A stretch of 64,000 nucleotides of DNA from Blastobasis lacticolella (taxonomy: Eukaryota > Arthropoda > Insecta > Lepidoptera > Blastobasidae): positions 8,188,122 to 8,252,121 of the forward strand of contig LR990044.1 of the NCBI GenBank assembly GCA_905147135.1, read 5' to 3'. The first letter of the stretch is position 1; each line of letters begins with the position of its first letter. Below the pieces are notes generated by a model. It did not search any database, was not told the DNA's origin, and worked only from the letters and a program-made list of their open reading frames with translations. A program made the translations under genes and the position numbers. Positions 45,251-56,745 of the stretch are shown here, piece after piece.

Positions 45251-46596
45251 TTGAATAAAAATAAACGAGTGTGTTGATCTTCTGAGTTTGAATTTACAAT
45301 ATGAAATTGAATATTTATTTTTTAACTACTGGAATCTTTATTTTACAACAATATACAATACTTTCAACAGTCATTTTATCTACTTGTGTACAGTATATAA
45401 ATTCTCTGAATTAGTTTACAGTATGTTAAATAAGTTATCTTAATCCTTTCGAATGTTGTATTTCTGCTTACATGAGCGCTTGTTTGCTTGCTTTAGGTAG
45501 GATTTATCCTAAGTACTGTAGGATTGTTTGTAGCTAGAAACGAGCAGTTCACCCACGAAACAGGAAACAGCATAATATTCATTTCACTATAGCCAAGGTC
45601 ACTCAACAAGTCAATGATCAATCAAATCAAGTGTAACATGGTGTCCTTCAAAACGCTTGTCTACAGGTGTCTCAAACTCCCCTTAGGTTGTGAAAGACGG
45701 AGGCTGCTTTTCAGGCGAACCATCGTGCGACTCGCAAGGCAACAAATATGTGTATTCAATAATCATAACCAAAAATCTGCGTCTTCATCGTAAAGACTTC
45801 CTGGTAGATACGGCGACAGAACTGTGTGTCTATTTCGTGTCAGTCGGTTGTCAAGTTTACAGTGATAATGCACTTTACATCTCTGCATTTTTTATGACTT
45901 ATTTTCATCTCCCAAAGGGTTCTCTTCTCGCACAAGGATATTTGCTTTTTTAAATATATTTGTAGAAGAGTGGAAGGTTTTTTTGTGTTCGTCCCTTCGT
46001 CACTTGGCCCTTCACAAATGTAGATTTCTTTAATTATTCATGATTATGAATCATGCTTTATGATTCATAATTTGATTCAAAATCATGAATCATTAAAGTT
46101 ATTATGATAAGATTATGAATCATTACAGTTATCATTAATGATTCGTAAATTAAAGAAAATTATTGCTTGCGATTGCAAGCACTTATATAAAGTGCCTATA
46201 CAATATTTACAGAAAAATAAATGTAGACATAGACAGCGCTGTATTCGGTTTGGAATGTTATGAATTTTGAAATCATAAAAAAGCCTCTCCGATCATATTG
46301 ACGTACCATACAGATGAACATTTTACCAATCGTTAAAGACATCCAATGCAGGAATGCCGGCACGCTTTGTGAGCTTTGTTGGCCAGCACTTGTGGAAATA
46401 AGCCTGTCGCACCGCGGCGCCTTTCACACGCGCATCGCACAAAGGCCCGATGTGCGGTTTCGCTATAATTAACGTATCGTGAAACGTTATTGATATCGCT
46501 TCAGTCGCAGAGCACAATCACTGGCGCCTGGCGGAGTATTTAATGGGATGCCTAGGCGTGGTTTGTGGTTACGATTGTCAACGTTCGAGACTGTTT
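45251..46596. other. AT-rich intergenic DNA with palindrome cluster
   Basis: No gene. Positions 46023-46163 hold five ATGAATCAT / ATGATTCAT-type motifs inside overlapping inverted repeats. Positions 46165-46180 are GCTTGCGATTGCAAGC. Confidence 0.5.
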
Positions 46597-46650
46597 AACC
46601 TTTGTTAGGGTCCCCAGCGGAAGACCTCGGTCAACCTCGCTTCGACAACG
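46597..46650 (-). repeat. repeat H, copy 2 (antisense)
   Basis: GGGTCCCCAGCGGAAGACCT and CGGTCAACCTCGCTTCG are the reverse complement of 55070-55110. Confidence 0.55.
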
Positions 46651-46847
46651 ATAATTATTCGGAAGCACACCTAACGAGTATCGAGTGATAAAGTTCGACC
46701 AGTACGAAGTGACCAGTGGTCAAAGTACGAAACGGCCACCCATTCGGACTCTACGTCATAATTATACATTTAAGTATTTAAGACGTGGAAAGGAAACTAA
46801 TATCAGTTTCAAGACGTCATGTTTTCTTTTTTTTGCTTACCTCTTAG

Positions 46848-47192
46848 GCTGTGAGGGCGACGTAGGGTAGCCTAGCTCATCGAGTACAAGAAAAATTCCA
46901 CTTTATTTATTTATTTATTTCACAGTTTTACAGCATATAAAGTATTATTCAAAAAGGTTACATTATTAAGTTGTAACTGCAATTTATAATTTTGGTAATT
47001 AATATAGCCAGTATACACCATATAAAATACAAATAGAAAAAAAAAACAACAATCAAAATTAAAATACAAACAAGCAGCGGATAAACTTGATCATAGTGAG
47101 TAGTGAGAATCAACACTGGACGATACTGTTCCCTTGGTAGCGATAGTAGACATTTAGGAGACCCACAAAAGGTTGGTCAGCCCGTGCACAAC
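46848..47192 (+). repeat. repeat I, copy 3, interrupted
   Basis: The left part GTGAGGGCGACGTAGGGTAG, CATCGAGTACAAGAAAAATT and CCACTTT, and the right part GCGATAGTAGACATTTAGGA and GACCCACAAAAGGTTGG, are contiguous in the copy at 12831. Here about 220 bp of LINE tail separates them. Confidence 0.6.
46905..47125 (-). repeat. LINE 3' end inserted in repeat I
   Basis: A TTTATTTATTTATTT start (antisense tail) is followed by AT-rich sequence to about 47110. The boundaries on the right are approximate. Confidence 0.5.
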
Positions 47193-48184
47193 CAGGCACA
47201 AAAAAATGTTTTTAGTGTCCCAAATTTAGATTTTTCGTAGCGATAATTACATATCCTCTTGTATGGATTCTATAAGTAAAACCGGTCGGCCTCAGATCCT
47301 CTTTCCAGTTTTGCTTTTCAGACACATTAAAGTCACTTTTCCACTTCAGGCTTACTTTGTTCATTTATTTAATATAATTACTTTAGGCAACAACGAGGCT
47401 ACATATTTCCACCACTGCTGAGATTGCGGAAGCTGCGTAATCTCAACACAATGCTAAACTACGTGTTAACGTGATTTAGCATTAATATATATTAAGTCCA
47501 GATAGAATAAACATATATGATGTAAGAAATACTACTACTTTATTTTAATACAGATACTTTTTTACTTTTAGTTTAAAGTGATTCGGTGCTTTCTCTGATC
47601 GGTGATCTTCAGGAATCTCATTCCAAAGACTTTCAAAGAATGTTTCATTTTTGAACTTCAATTAGTTTGTAAAACTTAATTCAAGTATTCAAGTATTTTG
47701 CAATAGTGTGATGCCTACTTAAAATTTGTTCAAACCTCGCCTGGGCACCGTTCCAGCACCGATGCACTAAATAATTTGTATAGAACAACAACTGTGCCAC
47801 CCTGTACGTACAGGTTGCGCCAAATAGCCAGGCCCTATTAGCTGACCCCGGAATCGGCTATTCCCGTACGTGCTATTGACAGCTATTAATTTTATTGATA
47901 TTGGTCCTTCATTCGGTTCTAGCGGCAATTACCTACGTACATTTGTAGGGCAAGGATTGATTTATTATTCTTTGTCTGTGAAAAAAAATGGGGGTTGTGA
48001 GTTTGATGTGTGTGTATGTATATCTGTCCAGGCTGACTTGTCTTATTTGGTGAACAAACAAATGGTGTCCAAAATCACGACTTGTCGTATCAATCACGCT
48101 ACGTACATTGTGTATAGATGTGCATTATAAAACATATAGAATGTGAAGTTCAAGTAATACTGTTGCAAATTATCCATTTAAATA
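47193..48184. other. unassigned intergenic DNA
   Basis: No gene. Positions 47985-48030 carry a scrap (GAGTTTGATGTGTGTGTATG) of the AACCGATTTT-type repeat. Confidence 0.45.
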
Positions 48185-48465
48185 CATGAAATGAAAATGA
48201 AATACATTTATTGTCACAGGACACCACATCACAAGTTCACAATACAACATACACATATAATTACAGACAGTAAACAATACACAATAACAAAAGAATTCAC
48301 AAAATAACTATAACTATCTACCCAGATAGCATCGGAACTGCTGTAGTGGTACCCCTGACGACAATAGGACCTCGCTCAGCGTATGCCACGGCCTGAGCCG
48401 CGGCTGGACTTCCGCGAGTCCCGAGTACAGTACTTCCATAACCAAATAAGAATAGTCAGTCTGGA
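48185..48465 (-). repeat. probable LINE 3' end
   Basis: ATGAAATGAAAATGAAATAC then ATTTATTGTCACAGGACACC looks like an antisense tail. CGCTCAGCGTATGCCACGGC may be degraded coding sequence. No second copy seen. Confidence 0.35.
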
Positions 48466-48474
48466 CAGATTTTA

Positions 48475-48630
48475 TATGTGGAGGTGTGTCTGTCGTTGAC
48501 ATCGTAGCTCACGAACGGATAGACCGATTTGGATGTGGTTTTCTCTGTTTAAAAGCCAGTTCAATCGAGATAGTTAAAGCTCTGTTTATTTAAAATCGGT
48601 TTAGTTGTTTAGAAAATATTTATTTATTTA
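48475..48630 (+). repeat. dispersed AACCGATTTT-type repeat
   Basis: GATAGACCGATTTGGATGTG, GCCAGTTCAATCGAGATAG and AAAATCGGTTTAGTTG match 36475-36670. Confidence 0.6.
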
Positions 48631-48790
48631 AAAACTTTATTGCACAAATTACAGCGATTGGCGGACTTAAAGCCATTGAGGCTTTGTCTAACAGTCAACC
48701 AGCAGACCATGCAGAGAGTGATTAAGTAGGTGCTACTTAACAGGAAAACATTGACATAAGTGAAAGAAATAAATGTAAGATATAATTAAA
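48631..48790 (-). repeat. LINE 3' end, copy 1 of a pair
   Basis: AAAACTTTATTGCACAAATT, then GCGATTGGCGGACTTAAAGC, CATTGAGGCTTTGTCTAACA and GTCAACCAGCAGACCATGC. It is shared with 60375-60480. Confidence 0.55.
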
Positions 48791-49751
48791 TTGAAGGCTA
48801 TAAATACAATTACTTTTTTTTAAATACAATAAACATATAGGTACCTATTATATATACATTCATAAAATATTCGAGTATATGTAAACTTGGTAAGGGGTTA
48901 TCAGATTTTTTTTGTTTGTTAGGTTATTAAACATTAACTTATGTAGAAGTCAGGCTACTGTCTCCAGTTTCTCGTGAATTCTATTCGGCTGGTATTCCAG
49001 CAAATGATGAAATGAAATGAAAATATTTATTTGCTTTGCATAAAAATTAACAATTTAAATAAATTCGACTAGTGATAATAATAGATATCTTATCATGAAT
49101 TATACCTTTAAATTTCGTATCTACAGACAAGTTTGTACAATGGCTTCATGTTTAGTTTCTTTTACAAGAAACCTAGAAATAAAGAAAAATAAAAGTTCTA
49201 TCAAAATGAAATATACGTAGGCTTTGTTAGACTAGAATATAATTTTCTTATATAAAATGAAATACCAACCTCGAAGACGCAGTGTAAAATAAACGTACTA
49301 AAGAAACCCTACATCTCTGCCAATTAAACTACCATTCAATGAGAAGCCCCGTTTTGAAGTGTAGGTAGTGTGTAGGAAGGTAGGGCAAACAAACAGGGGT
49401 AGCTCTACTGAAAACCAGCCTCCCGCGTCCCAGCGTCAGTTATACTGTGCGTGGCCTCATTACACTTCTTGCCACCCATGTCTTATATAAACGACACTAA
49501 AACCTTTTAAATTTTTCGTGCGTCTTCGTTGATTTGTTTTTGATTTTGTAAAACTGCCATTTTTAGCGACGCGGAGCTCGGATCTCTGTAAACAATCAAG
49601 TTTCCCGCGGAAATTTATTATTTACCCGAGATATAAAGTAGCATAGGTATGTTTCTTAGTGATAATCATTATGTTTATGAAATAATTTTTAAAATTTTTA
49701 TTTATTTATTCGTTACAAGTTCTTTCTCTTTATAATATTAGTATGTAGTTG
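48791..49751. other. AT-rich intergenic DNA
   Basis: No gene recognised. ATGAAATGAAATGAAAATAT (about 49012) may be another antisense LINE tail. Confidence 0.45.
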
Positions 49752-50006
49752 GCCGTGTAGTGTCCAGCAGAGTAGAATAGCACCAACCCCTTACACTCAT
49801 GGGTGTCGTACAAGGCGACTAATGTTTTCGAGGCAAAAGATCAAGAGTCACCGTAGTCTGGAAAGGGGCAGCAGCATTTTCCATTGTTATATTTAAACAC
49901 TGCGATCTCCAACCCGCCTGCAAGGGTGGAGATTATGGCAATAACCTCCCCTTTCGTGGGAGAGGCCCTAAGTCCTACAGTGGACTGTTACGGGCTGTGA
50001 TGATGT
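49752..50006 (+). repeat. SINE-B copy
   Basis: GGCCGTGTAGTGTCCAGCAG, TTACACTCATGGGTGTCGTA, AACCCGCCTGCAAGGGTGGA and GACTGTTACGGGCTGTGATG. Same subfamily as 41626. No clear TSD. Confidence 0.8.
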
Positions 50007-50097
50007 ACTATTTATAAATGTACATTTAGATTTACATAGGTATTAACCAAATTAAAAAATCGATATCGATATAGTAAAATTATCGAAATAAAAACTG

Positions 50098-50520
50098 TTT
50101 CCTCATTTTCATCCCGGCTTCTGCCAGCGTTCGATTTCCTACTTTTTCTTCTAACCCTTTGCCACAAGCCGTTGGATTTCGTGTTCGACTCGGCAACGTC
50201 AATCTTCTTAGATCTCCCGCAGGGCCTCTTTCCTGATACAGGTTTAGGCACCTATTCCTGGGGCTTACGCAATACGTGACCAAACCAGCGCAGCTATGCC
50301 GCTTCGATTTTATCCGCGATATCTCTCATGCCCCTGGCTGCCACGGATGTAATCGTTACGCACTCGATCAAGTCGCGTAACGCCAAACATCCACTGCAGC
50401 ATTTTCATTTCGATGGCGTGGAGTTCGCGGATGTGTTTCGTCAGCGCCGGCCAGGTTTCGCAGCCGTATATTATCACAGGACTAATTATGATCGAGATGA
50501 TGATGAGAGAATATTAGCCC
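50098..50520 (-). pseudogene. RTE-type LINE reverse transcriptase, C-terminal part
   Basis: Reading the minus strand from about 50510: IISPVIIYGCETWPALTKHI, then HAIEMKMLQWMFGVTRLDRV and RNDYIRGS. After a shift, LVWSRIA-like text (LRWFGHVLR) appears, then VSGKRPCGRSKKIDVAESN. VIIYGCETW and MLRWMxGVTRxDRVRN are hallmark RTE-like motifs downstream of the catalytic domain. There are several stops and frameshifts, so it is non-functional. Confidence 0.8.
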
Positions 50521-51089
50521 TTTCAGCTTGATCGGAATTAAAAAAAAACAGCTTATTGAGTAATTTTTCTTAATAAAATATACGATTTTTAGTATGTATT
50601 TTACAGGCCAGGAAACTGAATGTTTAGCAAGTTGACATACGTCGGAAATTGGCCGTATTATTATTTTCCGAATATTATTTGCCGAAATTAAGAAACCTGG
50701 GTCCAAAGACTACCCTCACTACCCTCACAGAAGCGTTACAAAATAATCCACAGAAGTTACAATCAGGTACACTATTTCGGAAGGTAGGTTGACTTCACTT
50801 AAAGCAATTAGCAAATTGCAGCAAACCATTAGCACCGGATTAATCCTACCGAAGTTTGTAATGTAATGTGTTTGTTTGGCGTACAAAATTTCATTTGGTG
50901 ATTCGTTCCGTGTTACGAATGATATGAAAATTAATAATGTTATGTCCAAAATGGCATGGTAAAAAATGTAGTTATTCAATTTACAGTTTTACCGTGGTAT
51001 ATTTTTGACTCCTTCGAGCGCCTCGTCGTGCAGGGCAGAGTGGACCGACCAGATCAAATCTACTCTGGGCGGTGCCTTGCATGAGTGTA
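50521..51089. other. unassigned intergenic DNA
   Basis: No gene recognised. Confidence 0.45.
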
Positions 51090-51390
51090 CCAGGAATAAA
51101 TAAAAAAAGGTTTATTTTCTCTTCACATAGGCTCTTAAAATATACAAAAATAACTCTTACATAACAATTTTCAAAATAAGTATAACCTGCGTGAGAGACT
51201 GGTGTCTGCACTAGGTTATAAATACCTGTTTTACAGATCACCAGGCCCCCAGCCCATTGGAATGTGACCAAGCAGAAGTAATTATTTGTATCAAGATTCA
51301 ACAATCGAAAATCTAAATAATAAATGAATACTAGTTAGAAACTAGTACGTATAAAAAATTATCATAAACCAATTACATAAATAATCAAAT
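51090..51390 (-). repeat. LINE 3'-end repeat, copy 2 of a pair
   Basis: It matches 5608-5895: GTTTATTTTCTCTTCACATA, AGTATAACCTGCGTGAGAGA, GATCACCAGGC and GAAACTAGTACGTATAAAAA. AT-rich DNA follows to 51480. Confidence 0.6.
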
Positions 51391-51519
51391 TAAAAAGAAT
51401 TAAATTAAACAATATTAATATAATTAAATTAAATTAGAATTAGATAATTCAAATCAAAAAATTTATTAAATTTTAATTTAATAATTCAAAAAATTTATTA
51501 AATTAAATTGATTAAAGTT

Positions 51520-51581
51520 TTGTGGGTGTATGTGTGTGTACGTGTGCGTGCGTGTGCGTGCGTGTGCGTGTGCGTGTGTGC

Positions 51582-51613
<32 letters not shown>
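51520..51613. repeat. TG/CG microsatellite
   Basis: GTGTGTACGTGTGCGTGCGT and similar units pass into a pure TG run at 51585-51613. Confidence 0.9.
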
Positions 51614-51615
<2 letters not shown>

Positions 51616-51739
51616 CCGTGTGTAGCCGTGGAAGACAGCAAACAAATCGAAATGGCAAGAAATCGGGAGGCGAGTGACGGCTACCCACAACACATATCGA
51701 CCACGACAGCTCTGTGACTGCGATCGCCCAAGAAAAAGA

Positions 51740-51835
51740 TATTTTTTAACGAGCAGACAGCCTACCTGATGGCAAACGGTAACTGTCGCCCATACCATCT
51801 ATGATTCCTGCGTTTAGGTTGCAGGAAAGGAAACT
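51740..51835 (-). repeat. LINE-E 3' tail, copy 2
   Basis: ACGAGCAGACAGCCTACCTG, ATGGCAAACGGTAACTGTCG and GCGTTTAGGTTGCAGG match 26262 and 63627. Confidence 0.55.
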
Positions 51836-52117
51836 GACTGCTTTGTCCTACTGATCGACTGACATGAACTTTTTCCTTTAGGTCTGATTAACTAATCGGA
51901 CTACGAAATGCAGGTGAGGGAACAAATAATTACCAGTTTTATTTAACACAAAAAAAATATATAAAAAAATTGCCGAAACTTTTTTAATTACAACTAAGTA
52001 AACCAAACATTCAAGTGTTTCCCAAATCGCTGCCACTGGGATAAATCCTATAAGACTGGCTGCATTCCCCCGTTGGATGGCTATTGTTATGCCTAGATGA
52101 GCAAGTGGATTGTATTA

Positions 52118-52340
52118 TCATCATCACAGCCCATAACAGTCCACTGCAGGACTTCGGATTTCTCCCACGAAAGGGGAGGTCATTGCCATAATCTCCACGC
52201 TTGGCAGGCGGGTTGGAGATCGCAGTGCAGTTGATGCTGCTGCCCACCTTTCGGATTTGTCCCTTAGTCGCCTCTTACGACCCCCACGGGAAGAGATGGG
52301 GTGGTGCTATTCTTTGAGGTGGCGGCACCACACACCACAG
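52118..52340 (-). repeat. SINE-B copy, variant head, 10-bp TSD
   Basis: From TCATCATCACAGCCCATAAC to GAGGTGGCGGCACCACACAC, flanked by GATTGTATTA at 52108-52117 and 52341-52350. The 5' end (TGTGGTGTGTGGTGCCGCCA on the minus strand) differs from the 41626 subfamily. Confidence 0.85.
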
Positions 52341-52369
52341 GATTGTATTAATTATATTTAAATTGGAAT

Positions 52370-52760
52370 TTATTTATCTAACGGAATAACATAACAACAG
52401 CCAACTTAATCATAACACATATCTCAAGTACAATTAAAAAGTGGGCCAATAACAGTTACCCACAGACTACTTATTAATATGTGCAGTAACACTAAAAATT
52501 AATGAGAAATCAGGCATTCTACTTATTTACATGAACTACGTTTTAATAGAAGCCTTGCTATTTACATCATTCTAAAGAACCTATCCTATAACACAATTGT
52601 TACCAACACGATGCTCAAAATAAATAAACAAAATCTCTACTCAAACTTTTCATCCACATGCTGTATAGAGCACCTCTAACATTGGATCGTCTGGCGTATA
52701 CCTGTATGTAACCAAGATGATTGGCAAGCCGAACCCTGTTTGATCTATTGATCAATGTTT
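52370..52760 (-). repeat. probable LINE 3' region
   Basis: AT-rich sequence with a GGAATTTATTTATCTAACGG start and CATCCACATGCTGTATAGAG, which reads like an antisense LINE 3' UTR. Only one copy. Confidence 0.3.
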
Positions 52761-52957
52761 ACTCCATTTCTGATTGATACAAGGTCTGCGGTAGGGGCAA
52801 GTACGCTCTGTACCTACTGCCTATTTTCACAAGGTTACAGTGAATAGGTAACATATTTTTAGTTTCATCGGGTAAAATTTTTTATAATTTGACGGATTTT
52901 TATTATATACTTGTAAAGTAATTTTTAATATAAGTACAAGTAGTATATTTAAGTAGG

Positions 52958-53460
52958 CGTACGGTTAAGGAATGGAACAGGTTGCCCTGCAGGTGTGTTC
53001 CCTGAATTTAGACGCCTACAAAGCTAGAGTGGAGGGGTTGTTCTTAGACAGGCGCTCCATCTTCGGCCGCATCGTCACTTAGACCCAGATGAGATGGCGA
53101 TCACATGTCTGACTAGTATAATATATTGGATCCTTACCAATGAAATGTAAGGACCAATGTGTCAAAGACCATTATCTATCTCTGTCTAGTTGTACATAGA
53201 TATGTATGTATAGTATAGTATTATTATTATAAATTTATATTATATTTATTATATTTTATTTGAGAAGATAAGTATGTTTAAGTATTTTAGTATGTATTCT
53301 ATATCGCGCCCGTCAATCTGCTTTACTTATCTCATCTCTCTTCTGTAGGCCTACTGGAAGAAATTTCTTTTAGAAATAAGTAATGCCTGTTGTGTCGTCT
53401 ATATGTTTGATGTTTCTCTATGTATTTTACTGTGTGCAATAAAATGTTAAATAAATAATA
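52958..53460 (+). pseudogene. LINE-C C-terminus with 3' UTR and tail
   Basis: RTVKEWNRLPC (52960-52992), a one-base shift, then VCSLNLDAYKARVEGLFLDR and RSIFGRIVT, stop. (R)TVKEWNxLP...LxxFKxRV is the usual C-terminal motif of Jockey/CR1-like ORF2 proteins. The 3' UTR includes GGCCTACTGGAAGAAATTTC and GTAATGCCTGTTGTGTCGTC, and ends with CAATAAAATGTTAAATAAAT. Its last 130 bp recur at 61070-61190. Confidence 0.65.
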
Positions 53461-53702
53461 AATGAAACTGTAAACAAATTTATTGTAAAAACCTCTCTCT
53501 ACAAAATGACTACAACTGAAAAGGGGTATTTTCAAACCATTATGCTTTTAAGAAAATAATTTTTATTTATTAAAATATTTTGGCATCTAAATGTACTCTT
53601 TTTTCGAAACCAAATATGAATTTTGATATGTAAATACAAATAAAAAAATATGAGCAAATATATACTTTAAATAAAATCGCCAATTTCATAGGTAAGGAAC
53701 CC

Positions 53703-53800
53703 AATAATAAAGAAACTAGGGGGAAATGATCACCGCCGCCCATAGACACCCCGCAACACCCGTCGAGTCTCGGGTGCATTGCCGGCATTTGAGATACGTG
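53703..53800 (-). repeat. LINE-B-like tail fragment
   Basis: Antisense GATCACCGCCGCCCATAGAC and GGGTGCATTGCCGGCATTTG. Confidence 0.5.
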
Positions 53801-54149
53801 ATTTGAAATTCTCAGTGTGGTATGGCAACAAATAGAGAAAAAATATGGTATAGAGAAAAAAAAATGCAATCACATACATAAAAAAAATTCACCTCACTCA
53901 ACAGGACTCACAGGAAACCAGCGCTTCGGTTTTCACTGGAGCTGAGTGAGCTCCCGTTTCACACATACATTACACCAAAACACCCGTATACAACAGCATT
54001 GTACCTATCTACGTATTAAATGTAACCTTGTTTCTATTTCTTCGATTGTTAATGTAGGTACTTATCGATTATGTATTGTTCTTTTCGTTTTAATGTTATT
54101 TCATTATTGTAGTGTTTTTCTGTGGGAATAAATATTTCTCTATTCTATT

Positions 54150-54496
54150 CCCTAATGTCCCTGTTTTTTATCGCACACGAGGGCCCGAGGTTCCCCTTGA
54201 CTATGATACGAGATTTGACAGATCAGGTAATTACAGTTTACAGTTAAGCTACTGTCATCGGACCTCCATGATCCCATTACCAGAGAAACCTGGCCAGATT
54301 GGATCATGGTTACACATTCAGTCACCTGAATATGCAGGTTTCATCACGATGTTTCTCACCGTAAGACCATCGGTTAGTATTCGACTAATGTACATAACTC
54401 AGAAAAGAGTCATTGGTAGATGGCCGCAGTGGGATTCGAAGCCGGTACCTCTCCCTTGCAAGTCGATACCGTAACCATCGCCGATGCTCTCAGATC
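54150..54496 (-). repeat. SINE-C copy, near full length, 10-bp TSD
   Basis: Antisense CTAATGTCCCTG, GCACACGAGGGCCCGAGGTT and GCCAGATTGGATCATGGTTA. The head has GGGATTCGAAGCCGGTACC (antisense B box) and ends near CATCGCCGATGCTCTCAGAT. Flanks CTATTCTATT at 54140-54149 and 54497-54506. Confidence 0.8.
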
Positions 54497-54506
54497 CTAT
54501 TCTATT

Positions 54507-55059
54507 ATATTCTATTCAATTAGAAAAGTACCAACTCGTAAAACCAGCTACTTGAACAACGCAAAATTCCTAAACGCCTCCCTGAGCACTGCGCAAACGG
54601 CAAAGTGCTGCGGGCTAAAACAAAAGACGGTTGAAATGTTTCACAGGGAAATATGAAAAATGTCTTATTGAGGCGAAGCATTAATCTAAGCGCTTGCCTC
54701 CCAAAATAATCACAATTTATCCTCAGGGGTGAGCTTAGCTTAATTAAAAGGCTATATACCTTCTAGATTAGTGTAAATGTCAGTCGAGAAATGAATAAAA
54801 TTATTTTTGTAGTATGTTCACATTATAATTAAACATAACTTGGGCAGGGATAATTGCAATGTGCACATTAGTTGCACTTATAACGAACATAGAGCGAGAG
54901 AATGCGCTTCTCTTACCCTATGTTAGTCTGAAGCAAGCCCACTAAGATACTACTTTTTCACATAGAGAACAAAAGTTAAGCAACAAACGTCAATGCTGAG
55001 AACTAGAGGGGTGACCATTTTGTACTTTGAGTTAGCTAGTTCTACTCGTGCCTTTTAAT
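54507..55059. other. unassigned intergenic DNA
   Basis: No gene recognised. Confidence 0.45.
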
Positions 55060-55142
55060 AGCATTGGCGAAGCGAGGTTGACAAAGGTCTTCTGCTGGGG
55101 ACCCTGAGGCTGGATGAACAACTTTGAAAGCCGTCTGGTACT
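55060..55142 (+). repeat. repeat H, copy 3
   Basis: CATTGGCGAAGCGAGGTTGA, CAAAGGTCTTCTGCTGGGGA and CCCTGAGGCTGGATGAAC. Confidence 0.55.
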
Positions 55143-55179
55143 ACGGGTCGCCATTATAATTTATTTTAAAATATAATAG

Positions 55180-55350
55180 TCAGGCATTTGACCGCCATCT
55201 CACCTGGTGGTAAGTGACGATGCGGCCGTAGATGGAGCATGCCTGCCTATTCACTCTGGCCTTGAAGGCATCCAGATTATAATGATCAGTGAACACATTC
55301 GCAGGCAACGTATTCCGTTCCTTACGCACGCATTACACCACGTACTAATA
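55180..55350 (-). repeat. LINE-C 3' fragment, longest antisense copy
   Basis: TTGACCGCCATCTCACCTGG, GACGATGCGGCCGTAGATGG and GCAACGTATTCCGTTCCTTA. The last is antisense of the RTVKEWN coding end. Confidence 0.65.
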
Positions 55351-55737
55351 AGGTTGAACCAAAGCAGCTCGTGCGTGGGGGTTATAAAGTCTGTTGCACA
55401 TTTATATATCAAAACTAAATAGGTACCTGTAAGTAGATCACTTCATCTTAACTTAAACTGGTGCCCATAACGCTAGCGGCATTGCCACGCTGATTGGCGA
55501 TGGACTGCCACCGCAACAGGAAAGACCCAGAGCGAGGGTCGAGGCGTGAGGAGGGGGTACTATATAAAATCGTACATTGTTGCTTTAGTATGGTTTAATG
55601 ATAACAGAATACTAACCAAGTAGCTTAGACGCCCCAGTGATTGCGCACCTGCGGTTCCATATATGATGATATTACACGCAGTACGTATACACCTGTTACT
55701 AAGAGGTATTTTCTGTAGATAAGTACTACACAACTTT

Positions 55738-55880
55738 TTGCTGCCAGAGCAACGTGTTATAGAGGTGGGCAACGCATTGGCGATACTCTTGGTGTTGCTA
55801 ATGTCTATGGGCGGTGGTGACCACTTTCTAACAGGTGGCCCGCTTGCCTGTTTGCCTACCGTATGACAAAAAGAAAAAAA
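55738..55880 (+). repeat. LINE-B 3' tail
   Basis: TTGCTGCCAGAGCAACGTGT, TGGGCGGTGGTGACCACTTT, CAGGTGGCCCGCTTGCCTGT and CCTACCGTATGACAAAAAG. It aligns with 14690-14818. Confidence 0.7.
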
Positions 55881-56080
55881 GGAACCTAATTTTTGTATTG
55901 GAAACTCGTTACATTAGAATGCATGCCTAGTTTTTTCCTATTAATAACCCGACGTTACTGACAGCTCACAATATCTAGCACACTTAAATTAATTGGTTGC
56001 TTCGATACGAAATACCAATTTATTCACGTTCATTAATTTTATTGACATTGGTATCGTATAAAGCAATATAAATGTTTAAT

Positions 56081-56470
56081 GCCCGATGTCACAAAACTTT
56101 AGGCGAATCATGGAGCCTGAGAGTCCGAGTCAATTTTGATTTTGGGTATGAAATATATAATATTTTGATGCATAATATTGATTGTCTCTATCATTGAACC
56201 GTTCACTTTCGATGATTTATAACCATTCACTTTCGGTTTTGCTAATGTAATTACAAAATATTAAATTTTTCATGTCAAAATCAATATTAGAAACCGTTCG
56301 GCTTGTAGCGAGCGATTATTCCCTTGAGTCAATTAAAATATTCCTAATAAGAAAAGCCTGGAAAACTCGCTGCATCACTCTCATATTTATGATACCGATT
56401 TTGTGACTAAATGCTTAGGAATTTCTTAAAGCGCCAACTTAGGAGTCGCCTAGGTTTAGTGCAATCGGGC
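56081..56470. mobile_element. repeat F, TIR element copy 2 (about 390 bp)
   Basis: The left end (56081-56109) GCCCGATGTCACAAAACTTT and AGGCGAATC pairs with the right end AGTCGCCTAGGTTTAGTGCA and ATCGGGC (56444-56470) as imperfect TIRs. The right end aligns with 39665-39692. No ORF. Confidence 0.55.
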
Positions 56471-56745
56471 TTAAAAATCGTTAGTAAATCATGGTAAGTA
56501 GGTTCGCAAAATCTGCAGTTATTCTAAGTGTTCAATTCCGAATATTGCGTCTCCTAATTGAAATTGGGTTATAAAATCTACATGTGGGTAACTTTTTAAC
56601 TATTGGGCTAGCAAGCGATAGCTATAAAAATGATAATAAATCGAAAATGCTATTCGAAACAGCACTTTAGTTCGTATACACTGAATGCACAGTGCCCAAT
56701 TAATATAATGGCCCACTGACGAACATATAGGTATTATAAAAAAAA

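Noticed and set aside
51478..51798. A 106-codon frame with His-Thr repeats
   Set aside because: It is the translation of the TG/CG microsatellite and the adjoining LINE-E tail.
52118..52340. CRISPR-like or tandem array suggested by recurring blocks shared with 17006 and 41626
   Set aside because: These are dispersed SINE-B copies far apart, each with its own TSD, not a regularly spaced array.
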